64,000 nucleotides of DNA from Inia geoffrensis (lineage: Eukaryota; Chordata; Mammalia; Artiodactyla; Iniidae): contig JAZAQT010000248.1 in assembly GCA_036417435.1 (NCBI GenBank), positions 1 through 64,000 of the forward strand, read 5' to 3'. The notes below the pieces were generated by a model. It worked only from the letters and a program-made list of their open reading frames with translations. It did no database searches and was not told the DNA's origin. Made by a program: the position numbers and the translations under genes. This document shows positions 38,190 through 52,075 of this stretch, one piece after another; positions within the stretch are counted from its first letter, which is position 1; each line of letters starts with the position of its first letter.

Positions 38190-39924
38190 AACTCGATATG
38201 TTTGGACGGGAACATTGAACGATGATTTCCCTACAGGAAGAAGAATTCACCAAAGGCTCACCGTGCCATGCCGGAACGAGATTAGGGCCTGAAGCAATTA
38301 TTCGGGTTTGCGGTCAGCTCACAAGAAAGCGAGTTGAGAAAAGGAGATTTTTGGCACTGTAACTCACAATCCTGCGGAGTTCCAAATGACCCCTATCATC
38401 CAAAAATTTATTGAAGGAAGACTGTGAAGAGGACTTGAACACGACACAGAATTGCAGAAAACAGATATCAGGTGGTAGATAAGAATTGCTCTGAAATCGT
38501 AGGAAAAGAGGCAGCAGTTCGACAGTGATGCACTTGGCCAAAAAGGGCGTATGCGTTTTTTCCTGAATATATTCAGGAAAAAACGCATACGCCCTTTTTG
38601 GCCAACCAAGCAAGCCTGCAATGGAAATCCGCACTACAAGGAAGTCTCACTTCCCACCGATCAAAAGGGCCCTCCGAAAAAAATGTAAAATCCAGAGAGG
38701 CAGGACAGGCCATGGAGAACCGGCAGCCTTGTTATGCTGATGGGCGGGATGTAAATTGCCAACAGCCACTCTGGAGAAGTGGATGGTGTTTCCTGGAACA
38801 AAGAAAAAACCAAGCTAGAGAGCCTAGGGCACTTCCACTTATGGTGCTATAGATTCGGAAAATTTAAATGAAAAAGACAGAGCCACACCAAAGTTTGGGG
38901 CTGCTCTGTGTACGGGAACCTTGACTATGGTACAATTTCAATAGCCCAGAAAGAGAAAAATGGATATAAAAGTTGTGGTACATCCCTACAATGGAATAGC
39001 ACTCAACAATGAAATCAATGGCCACAGACCAGTAGCAGCATAATGAGTGGATTTAGTTACGATGATTCTAAGTGAAATAAGTCACACAGAAAAAGAAACA
39101 TCATAAGATATCACTAATACCGGGAATGGAAACACGACTACTCATGAACTGCATTTCAAAACACAGCAGAGTCTCACATTTACAAAAGAAATTTATGCTT
39201 GCTTAAGGTCAAAGGAGAGTGGGGAGGCTGCATAAAACCACAGATTGACATTAGGACAGATACCATTCCATAAGACAAATATATATTAGACAAGACCTAC
39301 TCCTCGCTCAAACAAATCGACTCAACACCCCATATTCCATACCTAGGAATATACCTGACTGTGAAGAAACTTAAAACCCATACATTTATAGGTCTCCATA
39401 AGAAAATCACTTGTGTACAGCAGCATACACACAGCAGTGTAAAGAAGCTAAATCCCCTTATAAAAATAAATTTGAAAAAGAAAGCACAAGGACTGTGAAA
39501 TAGAGAGAAATTCTTAAATAAGTCCTTGAGGGCTTGTGAGAAATCTTGGATTTACCACCTCTACATCACCAGCTGTGGGAGAGATAAGGCTGGACAGTTG
39601 GGACTGATACTATTGGTGAGGGAATGCAGACCCTCTGAGGTAATGGTGCATGATTCCTATTCCACGGGTCCCAAATCTCCACGTTTAAGGGAGTTGTCCT
39701 TCAGCTAAAATATGCATGGAAAACCCAGAATATGGTCCACGAAGTGATCAGGCAAAGTTTCTAAAATTCATCGCCATTTTTCCCCCTCTTACTCGAGTTC
39801 GCCTTTCCAGATGCGATATTAACATTCTCCCCAATTCGAGAGTCAGTGCCTTTGACCTCTTGCTTGGCACAGTTTGCAATTTCTGTGGAAGATGAGCAGG
39901 AATAAGGAGAACCAATGAGCGGCT
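38190..39924 (+). repeat. Monomer M23, class B1, 1735 bp
   Basis: Perfect palindrome 38534-38605; L1 part 38606-39489. T/C tract T5C5, GGCTCACCG in module 1, GAGTTGTCC in module 2. Very close to M6 and M21. Confidence 0.95.
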
Positions 39925-41660
39925 AACTCGATGTGTTTGGACGGGAACATTGAACGATGATTTCCCTACAGGAAGAAGAATTCACCAAAGGCTCAGCGTG
40001 CCATTCCGGAACGAGATTAGGGCCTGAAGCAATTATTCGGGTTTGCGGTCAGCTCACAAGAAAGCGAGTTGAGAAAAGGAGATTTTTGGCACTGTAACTC
40101 ACAATCCTGCGGAGTTCCAAATGGCCCCTATCATCCAAAAATTTATTGAAGGAAGACTGTGAAGAGGACTTGAACACGACACAGAATTGCAGAAAACAGA
40201 TATCAGGTGGTAGATAAGAATTGCTCTGAAATCGTAGGAAAAGAGGCAGCAGTTCGACAGTGATGCACTTGGCCAAAAAGGGCGTATGCGTTTTTTCCTG
40301 AATATATTCAGGAAAAAACGCATACGCCCTTTTTGGCCAACCAAGCAAGCCTGCAATGGAAATCCGCACTACAAGGAAGTCTCACTTCCCACCGATCAAA
40401 AGGGCCCTCCGAAAAAAATGTAAAATCCAGAGAGGCAGGACAGGCCATGGAGAACCGGCAGCCTTGTTATGCTGATGGGCGGGATGTAAATTGCCAACAG
40501 CCACTCTGGAGAAGTGGATGGTGTTTCCTGGAACAAAGAAAAAACCAAGCTAGAGAGCCTAGGGCACTTCCACTTATGGTGCTATAGATTCGGAAAATTT
40601 AAATGAAAAAGACAGAGCCACACCAAAGTTTCGGGCTGCTCTGTGTAAGGGAACCTTGACTATGGTACAATTTCAATAGCCCAGAAAGAGAAAAATGGAT
40701 ATAAAAGTTGTGGTACATCCCTACAATGGAATAGCACTCAACAATGAAATCAATGGCCACAGACCAGTAGCAGCATAATGAGTGGATTTAGTTACGATGA
40801 TTCTAAGTGAAATAAGTCACACAGAAAAAGAAACATCATAAGATATCACTAATACCGGGAATGGAAACACGACTACTCATGAACTGCATTTCAAAACACA
40901 GCAGAGTCTCACATTTACAAAAGAAATTTATGCTTGCTTAAGGTCAAAGGAGAGTGGGGAGGCTGCATAAAACCACAGATTGACATTAGGACAGATACCA
41001 TTCCATAAGACAAATATATATTAGACAAGACCTACTCCTCGCTCAAACAAATCGACTCAACACCCCATATTCCATACCTAGGAATATACCTGACTGTGAA
41101 GAAACTTAAAACCCATACATTTATAGGTCTCCATAAGAAAATCACTTGTGTACAGCAGCATACACACAGCAGTGTAAAGAAGCTAAATCCCCTTATAAAA
41201 ATAAATTTGAAAAAGAAAGCACAAGGACTGTGAAATAGAGAGAAATTCTTAAATAAGTCCTTGAGGGCTTGTGAGAAATCTTGGATTTACCACCTCTACA
41301 TCACCAGCTTTGGGAGAGATAAGGCTGGACAGTTGGGCCTGATACTATTGGTGAGGGAATGCAGACCCTCTGAGGTAATGGTGCATGATTCCTATTCCAC
41401 GGGTCCCAAATCTCCACGTTTAAGGGAGTTATCCTTCAGCTAAAATATGCATGGAAAACCCAGAATATGGTCCACGAAGTGATCAGGCAAAGTTTCTAAA
41501 ATTCATCGCCATTTTCCCCCCCTCTTACTCGAGTTCGCCTTTCCAGATGCGATATTAACATTCTCCCCAATTCGAGAGTCAGTGCCTTTGACCTCTTGCT
41601 TGGCACAGTTTGCAATTTCTGTGGAAGATGAGCAGGAATAAGGAGAACCAATGAGCGGCT
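39925..41660 (+). repeat. Monomer M24, class B2 with an A-like start
   Basis: Perfect palindrome 40269-40340; L1 part 40341-41224. Module 1 begins A-like (CATTCCGG, ATGGCCCC at offset 200), then becomes B-like from offset 273 (AAAACAGATATC). The switch lies between 40124 and 40197. Private changes are GTGTAAGGGAAC and CAGCTTTGGG. Confidence 0.92.
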
Positions 41661-43396
41661 AACTCGATGTGTTTGGACGGGAACATTGAACGATGATTTC
41701 CCTACAGGAAGAAGAATTCACCAAAGGCTCAGCGTGCCATGCCGGAACGAGATTTGGGCCTGAAGCAATTATTCGGGTTTGCGGTCAGCTCACAAGAAAG
41801 CGAGTTGAGAAAAGGCGATTTTTGGCACTGTAACTCACAATCCTGCGGAGTTCCAAATGGCCCCTATCATCCAAAAATTTATTGAAGGAAGACTGTGAAG
41901 AGGACTTGAACACGACACAGAATTGCAGAAAACAGATATCAGGTGGTAGATAAGAATTGCTCTGAAATCGTAGGAAAAGAGGCAGCAGTTCGACAGTGAT
42001 GCACTTGGCCAAAAAGGGCGTATGCGTTTTTTCCTGAATATATTCAGGAAAAAACGCATACGCCCTTTTTGGCCAACCAAGCAAGCCTGCAATGGAAATC
42101 CGCACTACAAGGAAGTCTCACTTCCCACCGATCAAAAGGGCCCTCCGAAAAAAATGTAAAATCCAGAGAGGCAGGACAGGCCATGGAGAACCGGCAGCCT
42201 TGTTATGCTGATGGGCGGGATGTAAATTGCCAACAGCCACTCTGGAGAAGTGGATGGTGTTTCCTGGAACAAAGAAAAAACCAAGCTAGAGAGCCTAGGG
42301 CACTTCCACTTATGGTGCTATAGATTCGGAAAATTTAAATGAAAAAGACAGAGCCACACCAAAGTTTCGGGCTGCTCTGTGTACGGGAACCTTGACTATG
42401 GTACAATTTCAATAGCCCAGAAAGAGAAAAATGGATATAAAAGTTGTGGTACATCCCTACAATGGAATAGCACTCAACAATGAAATCAATGGCCACAGAC
42501 CAGTAGCAGCATAATGAGTGGATTTAGTTACGATGATTCTAAGTGAAATAAGTCACACAGAAAAAGAAACATCATAAGATATCACTAATACCGGGAATGG
42601 AAACACGACTACTCATGAACTGCATTTCAAAACACAGCAGAGTCTCACATTTACAAAAGAAATTTATGCTTGCTTAAGGTCAAAGGAGAGTGGGGAGGCT
42701 GCATAAAACCACAGATTGACATTAGGACAGATACCATTCCATAAGACAAATATATATTAGACAAGACCTACTCCTCGCTCAAACAAATCGACTCAACACC
42801 CCATATTCCATACCTAGGAATATACCTGACTGTGAAGAAACTTAAAACCCATACATTTATAGGTCTCCATAAGAAAATCACTTGTGTACAGCAGCATACA
42901 CACAGCAGTGTAAAGAAGCTAAATCCCCTTATAAAAATAAATTTGAAAAAGAAAGCACAAGGACTGTGAAATAGAGAGAAATTCTTAAATAAGTCCTTGA
43001 GTGCTTGTGAGAAATCTTGGATTTACCACCTCTACATCACCAGCTGTGGGAGAGATAAGGCTGGACAGTTGGGCCTGATACTATTGGTGAGGGAATGCAG
43101 ACCCTCTGAGGTAATGGTGCATGATTCCTATTCCACGGGTCCCAAATCTCCACGTTTAAGGGAGTTATCCTTCAGCTAAAATATGCATGGAAAACCCAGA
43201 ATATGGTCCACGAAGTGATCAGGCAAAGTTTCTAAAATTCATCGCCATTTTCCCCCCCTCTTACTCGAGTTCGCCTTTCCAGATGCGATATTAACATTCT
43301 CCCCAATTCGAGAGTCAGTGCCTTTGACCTCTTGCTTGGCACAGTTTGCAATTTCTGTGGAAGATGAGCAGGAATAAGGAGAACCAATGAGCGGCT
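41661..43396 (+). repeat. Monomer M25, class B2 with an A-like start
   Basis: Perfect palindrome 42005-42076; L1 part 42077-42960. GGCGATTTTTGG and ATGGCCCC are A-like, then B-like from offset 273. The switch lies between 41860 and 41933. Private changes are GATTTGGGCC and TTGAGTGCTTG. It follows another B monomer, breaking the A-B alternation. Confidence 0.92.
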
Positions 43397-45132
43397 AACT
43401 CGATGTGTTTGGACGGGAACATTGAACGATGATTTCCCTACAGGAAGAAGAATTCACCAAAGGCTCAGCGTGCCATGCCGGAACGAGATTAGGGCCTGAA
43501 GCAATTATTCGGGTTTGCGGTCAGCTCACAAGAAAGCGAGTTGAGAAAAGGCGATTTTTGGCACTGTAACTCACAATCCTGCGGAGTTCCAAATGGCCCC
43601 TATCATCCAAAAATTTATTGAAGGAAGACTGTGAAGAGGACTTGAACACGACACAGAATTGCAGAAAAGAGATATCAGGTGGTAGATAAGAATTGCTCTG
43701 AAATCGTAGGAAAAGAGGCAGCAGTTCGACAGTGATGCACTTGAACAAAAAGGGCGTATGCGTTTTTTCCTGAATATATTCATGAAAAAACGCATACGCC
43801 CTTTTTGGCCAACCAAGCAAGCCTGCAATGGAAATCCGCACTACAAGGAAGTCTCACTTCCCACCGATCAAAAGGGCCCTCCGAAAAAAATGTAAAATCC
43901 AGAGAGGCAGGACAGGCCATGGAGAACCGGCAGCCTTGTTATGCTGATGGGCGGGATGTAAATTGCCAACAGCCACTCTGGAGAAATGAATGGTGTTTCC
44001 TGGAACAAAGAAAAAACCAAGCTAGAGAGCCTAGGGCACTTCCACTTTTGGTGGTATAGATTCGGAAAATTTAAATGAAAAAGACAGAGCCACACCAAAG
44101 TTTGGGGCTGCTCTGTGTACGGGAACCTTGACTATGGTACAATTTCAATAGCCCAGAAAGAGAAAAATGGATATAGAAGTTGTGGTACATCCCTACAATG
44201 GAATATCACTCAACAATGAAATCAATGGCCATAGACCAGTAGCAGCATAATGAGTGGATTTAGTTACGATGATTCTAAGTGAAATAAGTCACACAGAAAA
44301 AGAAACATCATAAGATATCACTAATACCGGGAATGGAAACACGACTACGCATGAACTGCATTTCAAAACACAGCAGAGTCTCACATTTACAAAAGAAATT
44401 TATGCTTGCTTAAGGTCAAAGGAGAGTGGGGAGGCTGCATAAAACCAGAGATTGACATTAGGACAGATACCATTCCATAAGACAAATATATATTAGACAA
44501 GACCTACTCCTCGCTCAAACAAATCGACTCAACACCCCATAATCCATACCTAGGAATATACCTGACTGTGAAGAAACTTAAAACCCATACATTTATAGGT
44601 CTCCATAAGAAAATCACTTGTGTACAGCAGCATACACACAGCAGTGTAAATAAGCTAAATCCCCTTATAAAAATAAATTTGAAAAAGAAAGCACAAGAAC
44701 TGTGAAATAGAGAGAAATTCTTAAATAAGTCCTTGAGGGCTTGCGAGAAATCTTGGATTTACCACCTCTACATCACCAGCTGTGGGAGAGATAAGGCTGG
44801 ACACTTGGGACTGATACTATTGGTGAGGGAATGCAGACCCTCTGAGGTAATGGTGCATGATTCCCATTCCACGGGTCCCAAATCTCCAGGTTTAAGGGAA
44901 TTATCCTTCAGCTAAAATATGCATGGAAAACCCAGAAAATGGTCCACGAATTGATCAGGCAAAATTTCTAAAATTCATCGCCATTTTCCCCCCCTGTTAC
45001 TCGAGTTCGCCTTTCCAGATGCGATATTAACATTCTCCCCAATTCGAGAGTCAGTGCCTTTGACCTCTTGCTTGGCACAGTTTGCAATTTCTGTGGAAGA
45101 TGAGCAGGAATAAGGAGAACCAATGAGCGGCT
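43397..45132 (+). repeat. Monomer M26, class A
   Basis: Palindrome 43741-43812 is the most damaged in the window: the CATG change plus two changes in the left arm (TTGAACAAAAAG). L1 part 43813-44696. It shares GAGAAATGAATGG, GGTGGTATAG and CCATAGACC with M37. Private change CACTTTTGGTGG. Confidence 0.95.
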
Positions 45133-46868
45133 AACTCGATGTGTTTGGACGGGAACATTGAACGATGATTTCCCTACAGGAAGAAGAATTCACCAAAGGC
45201 TCAGCGTGCCATTCCGGAACGAGATTAGGGCCTGAAGCAATTATTCGGGTTTGCGGTCAGCTCACAAGAAAGCGAGTTGAGAAAAGGAGATTTTTGGCAC
45301 TGTAACTCACAATCCTGCGGAGTTCCAAATGGCCCCTATCATCCAAAAATTTATTGAAGGAAGACTGTGAAGAGGACTTGAACACGACACAGAATTGCAG
45401 AAAAGAGATATCAGGTGGTAGATAAGAATTGCTCTGAAATCGTAGGAAAAGAGGCAGCAGTTCGACAGTGATGCACTTGGCCAAAAAGGGCGTATGCGTT
45501 TTTTCCTGAATATATTCAGGAAAAAACGCATACGCCCTTTTTGGCCAACCAAGCAAGCCTGCAATGGAAATCCGCACTACAAGGAAGTCTCACTTCCCAC
45601 CGATCAAAAGGGCCCTCCGAAAAAAATGTAAAATCCAGAGAGGCAGGACAGGCCATGGAGAACCGGCAGCCTTGTTATGCTGATGGGCGGGATGTAAATT
45701 GCCAACAGCCACTCTGGAGAAGTGAATGGTGTTTCCTGGAACAAAGAAAAAACCAAGCAAGAGAGCCTAGGGCACTTCCACTTATGGTGCTATAGATTCG
45801 GAGAATTTAAATGAAAAAGACAGAGCCACACCAAAGTTTGGGGCTGCTCTGTGTACGGGAACCTTGACTATGGTACAATTTCAATAGCCCAGAAAGAGAA
45901 AAATGGATATAGAAGTTGTGGTACATCCCTACAATGGAATATCACTCAACAATGAAATCAATGGCCACAGACCAGTAGCAGCATAATGAGTGGATTTAGT
46001 TACGATGATTCTAAGTGAAATAAGTCACACAGAAAAAGAAACATCATAAGATATCACTAATACCGGGAATGGAAACACGACTACGCATGAACTGCATTTC
46101 AAAACACAGCAGAGTCTCACATTTACAAAAGAAATTTATGCTTGCTTAAGGTCAAAGGAGAGTGGGGAGGCTGCATAAAACCAGAGATTGACATTAGGAC
46201 AGATACCATTCCATAAGACAAATATATATTAGACAAGACCTACTCCTCGCTCAAACAAATCGACTCAACACCCCATAATCCATACCTAGGAATATACCTG
46301 ACTGTGAAGAAACTTAAAACCCATACATTTATAGGTCTCCATAAGAAAATCACTTGTGTACAGCAGCATACACACAGCAGTGTAAATAAGCTAAATCCCC
46401 TTATAAAAATAAATTTGAAAAAGAAAGCACAAGAACTGTGAAATAGAGAGAAATTCTTAAATAAGTCCTTGAGGGCTTGCGAGAAATCTTGGATTTACCA
46501 CCTCTACATCACCAGCTGTGGGAGAGATAAGGCTGGACACTTGGGACTGATACTATTGGTGAGGGAATGCAGACCCTCTGAGGTAATGGTGCATGATTCC
46601 CATTCCACGGGTCCCAAATCTCCAGGTTTAAGGGAATTATCCTTCAGCTAAAATATGCATGGAAAACCCAGAAAATGGTCCACGAATTGATCAGGCAAAA
46701 TTTCTAAAATTCATCGCCATTTTCCCCCCCTGTTAATCGAGTTCGCCTTTCCAGATGCGATATTAACATTCTCCCCACTTCGAGAGTCAGTGCCTTTGAC
46801 CTCTTGCTTGGCACAGTTTGCAATTTCTGTGGAAGATGAGCAGGAATAAGGAGATCCAATGAGCGGCT
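45133..46868 (+). repeat. Monomer M27, class A with an intact palindrome
   Basis: Palindrome 45477-45548 is perfect although both flanks are A-type and like M3 and M18, which have the CATG form (CATTCCGG, AAAAGAGATATC upstream; GAATGG, GGAGAATTTAAATG downstream). L1 part 45549-46432. A private change (GTTAATCGAG) removes the XhoI site. Confidence 0.93.
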
Positions 46869-48604
46869 AACTCGATATGTTTGGACGGGAACATTGAACG
46901 ATGATTTCCCTACAGGAAGAAGAATTCACCAAAGGCTCACCGTGCCATGCCGGAACGAGATTAGGGCCTGAAGCAATTATTCGGGTTTGCGGTCAGCTCA
47001 CAAGAAAGCGAGTTGAGAAAAGGAGATTTTTGGCACTGTAACTCACAATCCTGCGGAGTTCCAAATGACCCCTATCATCCAAAAATTTATTGAAGGAAGA
47101 CTGTGAAGAGGACTTGAACACGACACAGAATTGCAGAAAACAGATATCAGGTGGTAGATAAGAATTGCTCTGAAATCGTAGGAAAAGAGGCAGCAGTTCG
47201 ACAGTGATGCACTTGGCCAAAAAGGGCGTATGCGTTTTTTCCTGAATATATTCAGGAAAAAACGCATACGCCCTTTTTGGCCAACCAAGCAAGCCTGCAA
47301 TGGAAATCCGCACTACAAGGAAGTCTCACTTCCCACCGATCAAAAGGGCCCTCCGAAAAAAATGTAAAATCCAGAGAGGCAGGACAGGCCATGGAGAACC
47401 GGCAGCCTTGTTATGCTGATGGGCGGGATGTAAATTGCCAACAGCCACTCTGGAGAAGTGGATGGTGTTTCCTGGAACAAAGAAAAAACCAAGCTAGAGA
47501 GCCTAGGGCACTTCCACTTATGGTGCTATAGATTCGGAAAATTTAAATGAAAAAGACAGAGCCACACCAAAGTTTGGGGCTGCTCTGTGTACGGGAACCT
47601 TGACTATGGTACAATTTCAATAGCCCAGAAAGAGAAAAATGGATATAGAAGTTGTGGTACATCCCTACAATGGAATAGCACTCAACAATGAAATCAATGG
47701 CCATAGACCAGTAGCAGCATAATGAGTGGATTTAGTTACGATGATTCTAAGTGAAATAAGTCACACAGAAAAAGAAACATCATAAGATATCACTAATACC
47801 GGGAATGGAAACACGACTACTCATGAACTGCATTTCAAAACACAGCAGAGTCTCACATTTACAAAAGAAATTTATGCTTGCTTAAGGTCACAGGAGAGTG
47901 GGGAGGCTGCATAAAACCACAGATTGACATTAGGACAGATACCATTCCATAAGACAAATATATATTAGACAAGACCTACTCCTCGCTCAAACAAATCGAC
48001 TCAACACCCCATATTCCATACCTAGGAATATACCTGACTGTGAAGAAACTTAAAACCCATACATTTATAGGTCTCCATAAGAAAATCACTTGTGTACAGC
48101 AGCATACACACAGCAGTGTAAAGAAGCTAAATCCCCTTATAAAAATAAATTTGAAAAAGAAAGCACAAGGACTGTGAAATAGAGAGAAATTCTTAAATAA
48201 GTCCTTGAGGGCTTGTGAGAAATCTTGGATTTACCACCTCTACATCACCAGCTGTGGGAGAGATAAGGCTGGACAGTTGGGCCTGATACTATTGGTGAGG
48301 GAATGCAGACCCTCTGAGGTAATGGTGCATGATTCCTATTCCACGGGTCCCAAATCTCCACGTTTAAGGGAGTTATCCTTCAGCTAAAATATGCATGGAA
48401 AACCCAGAATATGGTCCACGAAGTGATCAGGCAAAGTTTCTAAAATTCATCGCCATTTTCCCCCCCTCTTACTCGAGTTCGCCTTTCCAGATGCGATATT
48501 AACATTCTCCCCAATTCGAGAGTCAGTGCCTTTGACCTCTTGCTTGGCACAGTTTGCAATTTCTGTGGAAGATGAGCAGGAATAAGGAGAACCAATGAGC
48601 GGCT
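46869..48604 (+). repeat. Monomer M28, class B2
   Basis: Perfect palindrome 47213-47284; L1 part 47285-48168. The 5' part resembles M4 and M19 (GGCTCACCG). It has CCATAGACC and AGGTCACAGGAG; the latter is shared only with M31. Confidence 0.95.
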
Positions 48605-50340
48605 AACTCGATGTGTTTGGACGGGAACATTGAACGATGATTTCCCTACAGGAAGAAGAATTCACCAAAGGCTCAGCGTGCCATGCCGGAACGAGATTAG
48701 GGCCTGAAGCAATTATTCGGGTTTGCGGTCAGCTCACAAGAAAGCGAGTTGAGAAAAGGAGATTTTTGGCACTGTAACTCACAATCCTGCGGAGTTCCAA
48801 ATGGCCCCTATCATCCAAAAATTTATTGAAGGAAGACTGTGAAGAGGACTTGAACACGACACAGAATTGCAGAAAAGAGATATCAGGTGGTAGATAAGAA
48901 TTGCTCTGAAATCGTAGGAAAAGAGGCAGCAGTTCGACAGTGATGCACTTGGCCAAAAAGGGCGTATGCGTTTTTTCCTGAATATATTCATGAAAAAACG
49001 CATACGCCCTTTTTGGCCAACCAAGCAAGCCTGCAATGGAAATCCGCACTACAATGAAGTCTCACTTCCCACCGATCAAAAGGGCCCTCCGAAAAAAATG
49101 TAAAATCCAGAGAGGCAGGACAGGCCATGGAGAACCGGCAGCCTTGTTATGCTGATGGGCGGGATGTAAATTGCCAACAGCCACTCTGGAGAAGTGAATG
49201 GTGTTTCCTGGAACAAAGAAAAAACCAAGCAAGAGAGCCTAGGCCACTTCCACTTATGGTGCTATAGATTCGGAAAATTTAAATGAAAAAGACAGAGCCA
49301 CACCAAAGTTTGGGGCTGCTCTGTGTACGGGAACCTTGACTATGGTACAATTTCAATAGCCCAGAAAGAGAAAAATGGATATAGAAGTTGTGGTACATCC
49401 CTACAATGGAATATCACTCAACAATGAAATCAATGGCCACAGACCAGTAGCAGCATAATGAGTGGATTTAGTTACGATGATTCTAAGTGAAATAAGTCAC
49501 ACAGAAAAAGAAACATCATAAGATATCACTAATACCGGGAATGGAAACACGACTACGCATGAACTGCATTTCAAAACACAGCAGAGTCTCACATTTACAA
49601 AAGAAATTTATGCTTGCTTAAGGTCAAAGGAGAGTGGGGAGGCTGCATAAAACCAGAGATTGACATTAGGACAGATACCATTCCATAAGACAAATATATA
49701 TTAGACAAGACCTACTCCTCGCTCAAACAAATCGACTCAACACCCCATAATCCATACCTAGGAATATACCTGACTGTGAAGAAACTTAAAACCCATACAT
49801 TTATAGGTCTCCATAAGAAAATCACTTGTGTACAGCAGCATACACACAGCAGTGTAAATAAGCTAAATCCCCTTATAAAAATAAATTTGAAAAAGAAAGC
49901 ACAAGAACTGTGAAATAGAGAGAAATTCTTAAATAAGTCCTTGAGGGCTTGCGAGAAATCTTGGATTTACCACCTCTACATCACCAGCTGTGGGAGAGAT
50001 AAGGCTGGACACTTGGGACTGATACTATTGGTGAGGGAATGCAGACCCTCTGAGGTAATGGTGCATGATTCCCATTCCACGGGTCCCAAATCTCCAGGTT
50101 TAAGGGAATTATCCTTCAGCTAAAATATGCATGGAAAACCCAGAAAATGGTCCACGAATTGATCAGGCAAAATTTCTAAAATTCATCGCCATTTTCCCCC
50201 CCTGTTACTCGAGTTCGCCTTTCCAGATGCGATATTAACATTCTCCCCACTTCGAGAGTCAGTGCCTTTGACCTCTTGCTTGGCACAGTTTGCAATTTCT
50301 GTGGAAGATGAGCAGGAATAAGGAGAACCAATGAGCGGCT
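48605..50340 (+). repeat. Monomer M29, class A
   Basis: Palindrome 48949-49020 of the CATG type; L1 part 49021-49904. Close to M20 and M32 (ACAATGAAG, TAGGCCACTT, GGAGATTTTTGG). No private change noticed. Confidence 0.95.
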
Positions 50341-52075
50341 AACTCGATATGTTTGGACGGGAACATTGAACGATGATTTCCCTACAGGAAGAAGAATTCA
50401 CCAAAGGCTCACCGTGCCATGCCGGAACGAGATTAGGGCCTGAAGCAATTATTCGGGTTTGCGGTCAGCTCACAAGAAAGCGAGTTGAGAAAAGGAGATT
50501 TTTGGCACTGTAACTCACAATCCTGCGGAGTTCCAAATGACCCCTATCATCCAAAAATTTATTGAAGGAAGACTGTGAAGAGGACTTGAACACGACACAG
50601 AATTGCAGAAAACAGATATCAGGTGGTAGATAAGAATTGCTCTGAAATCGTAGGAAAAGAGGCAGCAGTTCGACAGTGATGCACTTGGCCAAAAAGGGCG
50701 TATGCGTTTTTTCCTGAATATATTCAGGAAAAAACGCATACGCCCTTTTTGGCCAACCAAGCAAGCCTGCAATGGAAATCCGCACTACAAGGAAGTCTCA
50801 CTTCCCACCGATCAAAAGGGCCCTCCGAAAAAAATGTAAAATCCAGAGAGGCAGGACAGGCCATGGAGAACCGGCAGCCTTGTTATGCTGATGGGCGGGA
50901 TGTAAATTGCCAACAGCCACTCTGGAGAAGTGGATGGTGTTTCCTGGAACAAAGAAAAAACCAAGCTAGAGAGCCTAGGGCACTTCCACTTATGGTGCTA
51001 TAGATTCGGAAAATTTAAATGAAAAAGACAGAGCCACACCAAAGTTTGGGGCTGCTCTGTGTACGGGAACCTTGACTATGGTACAATTTCAATAGCCCAG
51101 AAAGAGAAAAATGGATATAAAAGTTGTGGTACATCCCTACAATGGAATAGCACTCAACAATGAAATCAATGGCCACAGACCAGTAGAAGCATAATGAGTG
51201 GATTTAGTTACGATGATTCTAAGTGAAATAAGTCACACAGAAAAAGAAACATCATAAGATATCACTAATACCGGGAATGGAAACACGACTACTCATGAAC
51301 TGCATTTCAAAACACAGCAGAGTCTCACATTTACAAAAGAAATTTATGCTTGCTTAAGGTCAAAGGAGAGTGGGGAGGCTGCATAAAACCACAGATTGAC
51401 ATTAGGACAGATACCATTCCATAAGACAAATATATATTAGACAAGACCTACTCCTCGCTCAAACAAATCGACTCAACACCCCATATTCCATACCTAGGAA
51501 TATACCTGACTGTGAAGAAACTTAAAACCCATACATTTATAGGTCTCCATAAGAAAATCACTTGTGTACAGCAGCATACACACAGCAGTGTAAAGAAGCT
51601 AAATCCCCTTATAAAAATAAATTTGAAAAAGAAAGCACAAGGACTGTGAAATAGAGAGAAATTCTTAAATAAGTCCTTGAGGGCTTGTGAGAAATCTTGG
51701 ATTTACCACCTCTACATCACCAGCTGTGGGAGAGATAAGGCTGGACAGTTGGGACTGATACTATTGGTGAGGGAATGCAGACCCTCTGAGGTAAAGGTGC
51801 ATGATTCCTATTCCACGGGTCCCAAATCTCCACGTTTAAGGGAGTTGTCCTTCAGCTAAAATATGCATGGAAAACCCAGAATATGGTCCACGAAGTGATC
51901 AGGCAAAGTTTCTAAAATTCATCGCCATTTTTCCCCCTCTTACTCGAGTTCGCCTTTCCAGATGCGATATTAACATTCTCCCCAATTCGAGAGTCAGTGC
52001 CTTTGAACTCTTGTTTGGCACAGTTTGCAATTTCTGTGGAAGATGAGCAGGAATAAGGAGAACCAATGAGCGGCT
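50341..52075 (+). repeat. Monomer M30, class B1, 1735 bp
   Basis: Perfect palindrome 50685-50756; L1 part 50757-51640. T5C5 tract. It carries three changes found only here and in M33: CAGTAGAAGC, GAGGTAAAGG and TTTGAACTCTTGTTTGG. Confidence 0.95.
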
